DNA from: JAUVPY01 sp034412795
GTDB taxonomy: Bacteria > Chloroflexota > Anaerolineae > 4572-78 > NAK82
NCBI GenBank assembly: GCA_034412795.1
Contig: DAOUMD010000290.1
Span: 49,646-113,645, forward strand
DNA: 64,000 nucleotides
Reading direction: 5' to 3'
This document shows, piece by piece, positions 58,821 to 64,000 of this stretch. Positions within the stretch are counted from its first letter, which is position 1; each line of letters begins with the position of its first letter. The position numbers and the translations under genes were made by a program. The notes beneath the pieces are model-generated. The model was given only the letters and a program-made list of their open reading frames with translations, did not search any database and was not told where the DNA came from.

Positions 58821-60032
58821 CTAGTGTCGGCCGCGCAAGAAACTGTCGCCGCTATAAGTGAGTCCTTCTTCGTAGCGGGTAGGACGCAGGGGGTTGTCCT
58901 GCGCGTCCATCACACCCGTGACCAAATCAGCCACTCGCTTGCCCGCCCCGGGGGAAAGCATCACGCCGGCCCAGTAGCCGCAATTCAAGTGGAATCCAGT
59001 TACCTCGGGTACCGGCCCAATGAGCGGCTGATCGTCGGGCGTGTATACATACTGGCCGGAACTGACCTGGACGTCGGGCTTCTTTAAGTCAGCGGCCACT
59101 TCCTGCCAGAAGGGACAGAGCGACATCAGTTTCTCCAGGGTGATGGCCGGAAAATCCCAGTCGGTCGGCAGCTCCTCGGCCGGCTCGCCCACGAGCTCGT
59201 CGGGATCTACCCATCCGATGTAAGCGCCGCCTGTCTCGGGTCGCCAGTAAGCATCGCGCACCAGGTCGATGGTCATGGGCGCATCTTGGGGGATCTGAGG
59301 TTTGGGAGCGATGAAGGCCTTTTGACGACGCACCGGCTCCAGCGGCAAGTCCAGGTCGACCATGCGTCCAACCAGCCCGGCGAAGGGGCCGGCAGCGTTC
59401 ACCACCGTGCGAGTGGCAATCGTCCCACGATTGGTCTCCACGCCACTCACCCCTTGAGCGTCTCTTGGAATGCCAGTTGCCTCAGTGCGCAGCAAAAAGC
59501 GGACACTGCTGCCTTTGGCAAAACCTTGAGTGGCTTCGTGAGACGACAACCAACCGTCTTCCTGGCGGAAAGTGGCAGCCACAGCACTGGATGAGATATA
59601 CGGGAACCGTGCCCGCACCTGGTCGCCGGTCAGGAATTCCGAGTCGGTCACGCCCAGTTTGTGGTGTGTTTCTACAGCGCCCTTTAGATCATCCACCACG
59701 TGTGGATCATCCGTGACAAAGAGATAGCCTCGATGATGCAAAGAGATATCATAGCCAGGGATACCAATGACCTCGGCGAAGTTTTCGAAAATTTCAATAC
59801 TTGCTTTGGCCAAGTCGGCCATAGGTGGTTCGGTGAACTGAGCGCGAAAACATTCAACCGAATTGGGTGTGGTTAGCGTGGACAATCCATCCCGCATTTC
59901 GACCAGCACGGTATCTAACCCGGCCCGCGATAGCCAAAAAGCGGTGGCTACACCGACGATGCCGCCGCCGATCACAACGGCCTCAGCGGTTTTGGGAAAC
60001 GTCTCATCAGTGGGTGTGAATAGGTGGCCCAT
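58821..60032 (-). CDS. DAO-family FAD oxidoreductase (sarcosine/dimethylglycine-type)
   Basis: 403 aa. N-terminal FAD Rossmann motif EAVVIGGGIVGVATAFWLSR, then the DAO core ending GLVGRMVDLDLP, DAYWRPETGGAYIGWVDPDE and CGYWAGVMLSPGAGKRVADL. Relatives oxidise secondary or tertiary N-methyl amino acids such as sarcosine and dimethylglycine, the products left after betaine demethylation. In an anaerobe the electron acceptor would not be oxygen. The gene follows the ABC importer operon and precedes MttB 3, which supports this reading. A proline/hydroxyproline dehydrogenase-like role is the alternative. Confidence 0.87.
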   Translation of the reverse strand: MGHLFTPTDETFPKTAEAVVIGGGIVGVATAFWLSRAGLDTVLVEMRDGLSTLTTPNSVECFRAQFTEPPMADLAKASIEIFENFAEVIGIPGYDISLHHRGYLFVTDDPHVVDDLKGAVETHHKLGVTDSEFLTGDQVRARFPYISSSAVAATFRQEDGWLSSHEATQGFAKGSSVRFLLRTEATGIPRDAQGVSGVETNRGTIATRTVVNAAGPFAGLVGRMVDLDLPLEPVRRQKAFIAPKPQIPQDAPMTIDLVRDAYWRPETGGAYIGWVDPDELVGEPAEELPTDWDFPAITLEKLMSLCPFWQEVAADLKKPDVQVSSGQYVYTPDDQPLIGPVPEVTGFHLNCGYWAGVMLSPGAGKRVADLVTGVMDAQDNPLRPTRYEEGLTYSGDSFLRGRH

Positions 60033-60050
60033 CTGGTTTTTTCCCTTCCT

Positions 60051-61106
60051 CTACGCTTCGCGCCTGGAACGCAAGGCCCTGACCTTTTTCGAGAGCCAGT
60101 TGTAGGCACCTGCCAGACCGTCCGGGTAATAAACCATCACCAGGATCATCAGGATGCCGTAAATCACCAGATGCAACCCGGGAAGCTCAGTCAGATTCGA
60201 TCGGAGAAACTCAATAAAAAAAACAAAGGGAAAGGCGATGGCGATCCCACCCCACAGACTTCCACGACCGCCAATGTAGGCAATCGCCAGAACTTCAACT
60301 GTCTTTGACGTGTGCATCAGCGTCTGGGGTGTCAGAGCCCCGAAATAATGCGCGTAGAAACCGCCTAACCAGCCGGCGAAAAAGGCCGACAGGGTAAAAT
60401 TGAACACCCGGTACTTGGTAGGGTTGATGCCCGAGGCACGGGCCGCCTCGAAGTTCTGACCGATCCCTTTGAAGGCCAGTCCAAAGTGAGAATTAGTCAC
60501 CAGCCTGAGCGTTATATACACAACAAGCATCATCACCAGAATGATATAGAAGTAGGGCCGGTTGGAGGTTGTCTCTAGAAACGAATGGGGATGCAAGCCG
60601 AGTGGGCCACGCGTCAGATCCGTTAGGTTGCGCACCAGGCCCATCAAGGCAATGCCCACGAACCAGGCCATAACGGCAGCGAAGATACCCCGCAGGCGCA
60701 AGGTAAGCATACCCAGCAAAAACCCCAATATCCCGGCCAGGATGGCGCCGATCCAAATGCCAACCCAGGGAGAAATACCAGGCTGGACCATCAGGACAGG
60801 CGACGTATTGGCCAGGATGGCCGAGGTGTATGCCCCCAAACCTAATATGGCAGCGAAGCCAAAGTTGACCACGTTGATGTAACCAGCAGTAAAGTCGAAA
60901 GCGACGGCCTGGGCTGCGAGAAATGCTCCCATGATAAGCCAGCGGATCATATGCTCTTGGTTGAAGGGTGGGATAAAGGGTAGGGCGACGATGACGATCA
61001 ACAAAGCTAAACCAAGCGGGTTGAAGCCCACTCGTTTCAGCCCGGCCACAATGCCTTTCCACAACCCGGTGCTCTTCTTCTCTTTTACCTCAACTGTGAT
61101 TTCCAT
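60051..61106 (-). CDS. Branched-chain-type ABC transporter permease (LivM)
   Basis: 351 aa with about ten membrane segments and the LivM-type core AVAFDFTAGYINVVNFGFAA, LGMLTLRLRGIFAAVMAWFV and the coupling-helix region FKGIGQNFEAARASGINPTK. Imports small organic solutes with LivH. AGGAGGAG precedes the ATG. The C-terminus is basic (SKKVRALRSRREA). Confidence 0.93.
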   Translation of the reverse strand: MEITVEVKEKKSTGLWKGIVAGLKRVGFNPLGLALLIVIVALPFIPPFNQEHMIRWLIMGAFLAAQAVAFDFTAGYINVVNFGFAAILGLGAYTSAILANTSPVLMVQPGISPWVGIWIGAILAGILGFLLGMLTLRLRGIFAAVMAWFVGIALMGLVRNLTDLTRGPLGLHPHSFLETTSNRPYFYIILVMMLVVYITLRLVTNSHFGLAFKGIGQNFEAARASGINPTKYRVFNFTLSAFFAGWLGGFYAHYFGALTPQTLMHTSKTVEVLAIAYIGGRGSLWGGIAIAFPFVFFIEFLRSNLTELPGLHLVIYGILMILVMVYYPDGLAGAYNWLSKKVRALRSRREA

Positions 61107-61126
61107 GTGCTATCTCCTCCTAGGGA

Positions 61127-62176
61127 TCACTGTTCCTGGATGCCCTTGACTTCGCTGCCGAAGATACCTGACGGAACCAGCAAGAGCACCAGGATCATGA
61201 CCACAGTGGGGACGACATCCTCCCAGGCGATGCCGATGAACTGTTGGGTGGCTGTCTGTAAGAGGGCAACGATGAATCCGCCGACGATTGCCCCGTACAC
61301 GTTCCCCAGGCCAACCAGCATCACCACGTACCACGAAAAATATAGTGGCTTGAGTCCTACGGTTGGATAGGCTTGGAACATAAACAGCAGCGTCGCACCG
61401 GCCATAGCAGCTATAGCCGTTGCCAGGGAGAAGGTCAAAGTATGAATGAAGTTGAGATTGATGCCCACGAGTTGCGCCCCGGTCTCGTCCTGCGAGACAG
61501 CGCGGATGGCCCGTCCAGTTCGAGTCCTTTGCATGAAAATGGTCAGGGTGGCGATAGTAATGACGGCGATGACAAAGGCCAGGATCCGGTCGGCGGCAAT
61601 GCGCATGCCCAGAAATTCAAAGGGTGGTACATCATAGTAGCGGGGAATGCCTCGGAAGTTGGGTCCTAGGACCAGCGTAGTGCCGTTGATCAAGACGAAG
61701 GACAAGCCCACCGTGAGCAAAAAGGTATTCATCACCCACCCAGCCCGTGTTCTTCGGCGCAGCCGGGCGAAGATCAGTCGCTCCAGTACTGCGCCCATAA
61801 TGGCCCCGACGATTAATGCAGTTAGGATGCCTATCAACGGCGCCAAAAAGCTCAATACGGGGCTGGGATTCTCTTTAAGATAGTTATTCAATGGCGTGAA
61901 AACGAAGTAACCGACGTAGGCTCCCACCATAAAGGATTCGCCGTGGGCAAAATGGGGGATGTTCATTACCCCAAACACCAGGGCCAATCCGACTGCCAGT
62001 AGTGCCCACATGCCGCCTGTAATCACCGTGTTAGCAATCTGGGATGGCCCGGTCTGGACCGCGATTATAACCGCCAGCAGCAGAGAAAATACGATCACGA
62101 TCACGGCAGGCAGCTTGCTCCGAAGCGTGATCAACAAAGAGTCCACGAATGATCTTTGTCTCATCGTGCGTTCCAT
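61127..62176 (-). CDS. Branched-chain-type ABC transporter permease (LivH)
   Basis: 349 aa from the ATG at 62176, which has AGGAG nine bases upstream; the ATG three codons earlier sits right against the Shine-Dalgarno. LivH motifs: GGMWALLAVGLALVFGVMNI, PHFAHGESFMVGAYVG and RAIRAVSQDETGAQLVGINL (coupling helix). Twenty bases separate it from livM. Confidence 0.92.
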   Translation of the reverse strand: MERTMRQRSFVDSLLITLRSKLPAVIVIVFSLLLAVIIAVQTGPSQIANTVITGGMWALLAVGLALVFGVMNIPHFAHGESFMVGAYVGYFVFTPLNNYLKENPSPVLSFLAPLIGILTALIVGAIMGAVLERLIFARLRRRTRAGWVMNTFLLTVGLSFVLINGTTLVLGPNFRGIPRYYDVPPFEFLGMRIAADRILAFVIAVITIATLTIFMQRTRTGRAIRAVSQDETGAQLVGINLNFIHTLTFSLATAIAAMAGATLLFMFQAYPTVGLKPLYFSWYVVMLVGLGNVYGAIVGGFIVALLQTATQQFIGIAWEDVVPTVVMILVLLLVPSGIFGSEVKGIQEQ

Positions 62177-62201
62177 AGAATTCATCTCCTAAAGTGTAAC
62201 G

Positions 62202-62912
62202 TCAGATGCCCAGATACGCGCTGCGGACGTGCTCGTTGGCCTTCAGGTCTTGGCTCGGACCTTCTAGCGTGATCCGACCATGTTCCAGGATGTAGGCCCG
62301 ATCGGTGATCTCCAGCGTAGCATTCACGTTCTGCTCCACCAGCAGGATCGTCACACCCCTGTCTCGCAGCTCCGTCAAGGCGCGAAACACGTCGTGGGTC
62401 AGGTGGGGAGCCAGACCCAGGGACGGCTCGTCAACCAGCAAAAGCTCTGGATCGGACATTATGCCTCGCGCAATCGCCAGCATCTTTCGTTCGCCGCCGC
62501 TCATAGTGCCGGCCAATTGCTTCTCCCGCTCTTTCAGCCGAGGAAAGAGATGATATACAAACTCCAGAGTCTCCAGTTCTTTTTTCTTGTCGTTCACGGC
62601 ATATGCGCCCAGCAGCAGATTCTCCCGAACCGACATGTTGGTGAAGAGATTAAGATCCTCCGAGATGTAACTGATCCCTATACGGCTGACCGCGTGGGCC
62701 GGCATTCGGTTGATGGGTTTGTCCTTGAACAGGATGTCACCACTCTTGGCCGTAATCAGCCCGGCAGTGGTTCGTAGCGTGGTTGTTTTGCCAGCGCCGT
62801 TCGGCCCCAGTAACGCCACGAATTCCCCCTCAGTTACGTGGAGCGATACATCCCACAGAATCTGGAGAAAGTCATAACTGGCGTTGACATTCGTTAATTG
62901 AAGCAATTCCAT
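62202..62912 (-). CDS. ABC transporter ATPase (LivF)
   Basis: 236 aa from the ATG at 62912. AAGGAGG lies only one base before that ATG, and an in-frame TTG at 62906 would have ideal spacing, so the first two residues are uncertain. Walker A LLGPNGAGKTTTLR, signature GTMSGGERKMLAIARG, Walker B LLLVDEPSLGLAP and the H-loop in ILLVEQNVNATLE are intact. Pairs with LivG in the importer. Confidence 0.93.
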   Translation of the reverse strand: MELLQLTNVNASYDFLQILWDVSLHVTEGEFVALLGPNGAGKTTTLRTTAGLITAKSGDILFKDKPINRMPAHAVSRIGISYISEDLNLFTNMSVRENLLLGAYAVNDKKKELETLEFVYHLFPRLKEREKQLAGTMSGGERKMLAIARGIMSDPELLLVDEPSLGLAPHLTHDVFRALTELRDRGVTILLVEQNVNATLEITDRAYILEHGRITLEGPSQDLKANEHVRSAYLGI

Positions 62913-63024
62913 CCCTCCTTCTCTTGCGCTGTTGTGCCAGGACCGTGCCCTTACACCGCTGCGCCAGGACAGTCCTTGCATTGTTGCGCCACGACACAGT
63001 TTCCCCATGAGCTGGGGTTTGGGC

Positions 63025-63756
63025 CTAGGCAGTGACCATCTCTTCGCCCAGATACGCCTCAATGACTTTGGGATCCTCCATAACCTGGGTCGGGGGGCCT
63101 TCGGCAATCGGCGATCCATATTGGATCACCAACGCCTGTCCGCAGATCCCGACGATGACCTTCATGATGTGCTCAACCACGATCATACCCACACCGCTGG
63201 TATCGCGTATTTTCAGAATTAAGGCCATCATAGCATCCAACTCTGCGGAAGTAAGCCCCGACGCTAACTCGTCCAGAAATAGTAGCTTGGGTCCACAAGC
63301 CAGCGCCCGGGCCAGGTCCAGGCGCTTAAGCTGCGCCGTGTTCAGACGGTCAGCCGGCGTGTCAATGTCCAGCGGGAATTGAACAAAGTCGAGCGCATCC
63401 TCCGCTCGTTGCCTGGCTGGCTTCTCGTGTCCGTGGTTAGCGCCAAATCTAGCGCCCACCATCACGTTTTCCAGGGCCGTCAGCTTGGGGAAAGGCCGCG
63501 GGATCTGAAAGGTACGCGATAGCCCTTTGCGGCACATAGTGTCGGCCGATGCGCCGGTGGTCTCCTCGCCTTGCAAGAACACTTTCCCAGACGAGGGTCT
63601 ATAGGTGCCGGCTACGCAGTTTAGAAAGGTGGTCTTGCCAGCGCCGTTAGGCCCAATGAGACCGACAATCTCCCCTGCTTCCACCTGCAGTGATACGTGG
63701 TTCACCGCCGTCAGTCCACCAAAGTTTTTGACTACTCTTTGTGCATCTAGAAGCAT
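63025..63756 (-). CDS. ABC transporter ATPase (LivG)
   Basis: 243 aa. Walker A GLIGPNGAGKTTFLNCV, Walker B KLLFLDELASGLTSAE, H-loop MIVVEHIMKVIVG. The signature reads LNTAQLKRLDLARAL instead of LSGGQ, a variant tolerated in some Liv-type ATPases. The usual DEP after Walker B is DEL. It precedes livF by 112 bp, a gap in which nothing else is seen. Confidence 0.92.
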   Translation of the reverse strand: MLLDAQRVVKNFGGLTAVNHVSLQVEAGEIVGLIGPNGAGKTTFLNCVAGTYRPSSGKVFLQGEETTGASADTMCRKGLSRTFQIPRPFPKLTALENVMVGARFGANHGHEKPARQRAEDALDFVQFPLDIDTPADRLNTAQLKRLDLARALACGPKLLFLDELASGLTSAELDAMMALILKIRDTSGVGMIVVEHIMKVIVGICGQALVIQYGSPIAEGPPTQVMEDPKVIEAYLGEEMVTA

Positions 63757-63774
63757 CCGCCATCACCTTTTGAT

Positions 63775-63835
63775 ACTTGTTCAAGTATGAACAAGTGCTC
63801 AGATTTGGGGTGGCGGGGATACCCGCCACCCCAAA
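63775..63835. promoter_or_regulatory. Two hairpins between the binding-protein and livG genes
   Basis: ACTTGTTCA (63775-63783) with TGAACAAGT (63788-63796) is a 9-bp palindrome that could be an operator or hairpin. A 14-bp stem TTTGGGGTGGCGGG (63804-63817) with 63822-63835, loop GATA, follows. Without a U-run the second likely protects the abundant binding-protein mRNA or attenuates the transporter genes. Confidence 0.6.
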
Positions 63836-63851
63836 ATCGAAGTCTATAGAC

Positions 63852-64000
63852 CTATTGCTTGGGGCTCAATTCCTGAACGGCCCATTCGGGTGGATAGACG
63901 ACCTTGCCTTCACCGTCAAAGTACTGGAGAACGGGGAAGATGTAGTATCCCTTGCCGACGACGGGATCGGGAACCGTCTCGGCCGTGTACTTGTACTCGC
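63852..64000 (-). CDS. ABC transporter substrate-binding protein, C-terminal fragment
   Basis: Only the last 48 or so codons are in the window, ending TAG at 63852-63854. The visible tail contains ETVPDPVVGKGYYIFPVLQY, then FDGEGKVVYPPEWAVQEL. Position at the head of livGFHM and the aromatic-rich tail fit a periplasmic LivK-type receptor. Its ligand would define the importer; a betaine-type solute is suggested by the neighbours, not shown. Confidence 0.75.
   Translation of the reverse strand, partial: EYKYTAETVPDPVVGKGYYIFPVLQYFDGEGKVVYPPEWAVQELSPKQ

Noticed and set aside
62913..63119. LivF extended to 63119 (69 extra residues)
   Set aside because: The extension is Arg/Pro-rich and unlike the family; normal LivF begins at the ELLQLTNVNA strand.

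Overview
The window looks like chromosomal DNA of an anaerobic bacterium, most plausibly a Chloroflexota (Anaerolineae-type) organism. This is an inference from three things: a bacterial-type CODH/ACS operon with a fused MetV-MetF, non-pyrrolysine MttB-family methyltransferases, and abundant TolB-type propeller lipoproteins. No rRNA or tRNA gene was recognised that would fix the taxonomy.

Layout. (1) 1-5.2 kb, minus strand: a probable conflict/defence operon read from a strong promoter at 5145-5173. It encodes a membrane-anchored TolB propeller protein, a trypsin-like protease with an N-terminal effector-associated-type domain, a second protein with the same N-terminal domain, and a KGGVGR-variant ParA-like ATPase cut by the window edge. 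(2) 5.3-11 kb, minus strand: proline genes proB - phosphodiesterase - proA, then a frameshifted four-helix-bundle gene bracketed by inverted arrays of 7-bp repeats, then a propeller/glycoside-hydrolase lipoprotein. (3) 11-20.7 kb: moeA behind a large structured leader, a nicotinate phosphoribosyltransferase/cupin pair, a cold-shock gene with an attenuator-like leader, the rpmH-rnpA-yidD-yidC-jag cluster, a PfkB kinase and parAB. (4) 20.8-43.2 kb, plus strand: the C1 region. It holds cooC, a tungsten-type aldehyde oxidoreductase, two regulators, acsA, acsB, two CBS-pair proteins, acsD, acsC, a corrinoid reductive activator, acsE, malic enzyme, a thioredoxin-reductase-like flavoprotein, fused metV-metF and a second CooC. 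(5) 43.2-64 kb, minus strand: a methylated-amine island. It has three MttB-superfamily methyltransferases, two corrinoid proteins, a methylcorrinoid:tetrahydrofolate methyltransferase, a second corrinoid activator, an epoxyqueuosine-reductase-like Fe-S protein, two FCD-type GntR regulators, a hydantoinase-like protein, DUF1638, a DAO-type flavoprotein and a LivFGHMK-type ABC importer.

How it fits together. The importer and MttB/corrinoid proteins would bring in a quaternary amine and move its methyl group to tetrahydrofolate. The MtgA/MtqA-like enzyme makes methyl-THF, and AcsE, AcsCD and AcsAB condense that methyl with CO into acetyl-CoA. MetVF connects methyl-THF with methylene-THF. The two CooC proteins and two RACE/RamQ-like activators would service nickel and cobalt centres. 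fhs, fchA, folD and formate dehydrogenase are not in the window.

The least explained signal is a set of intergenic arrays with a strict 7-bp period but a different unit sequence at each place. They occur at six loci; at four of these the array is paired with an inverted array, and one pair brackets the four-helix-bundle gene. They look like a family of small elements, possibly mobile.
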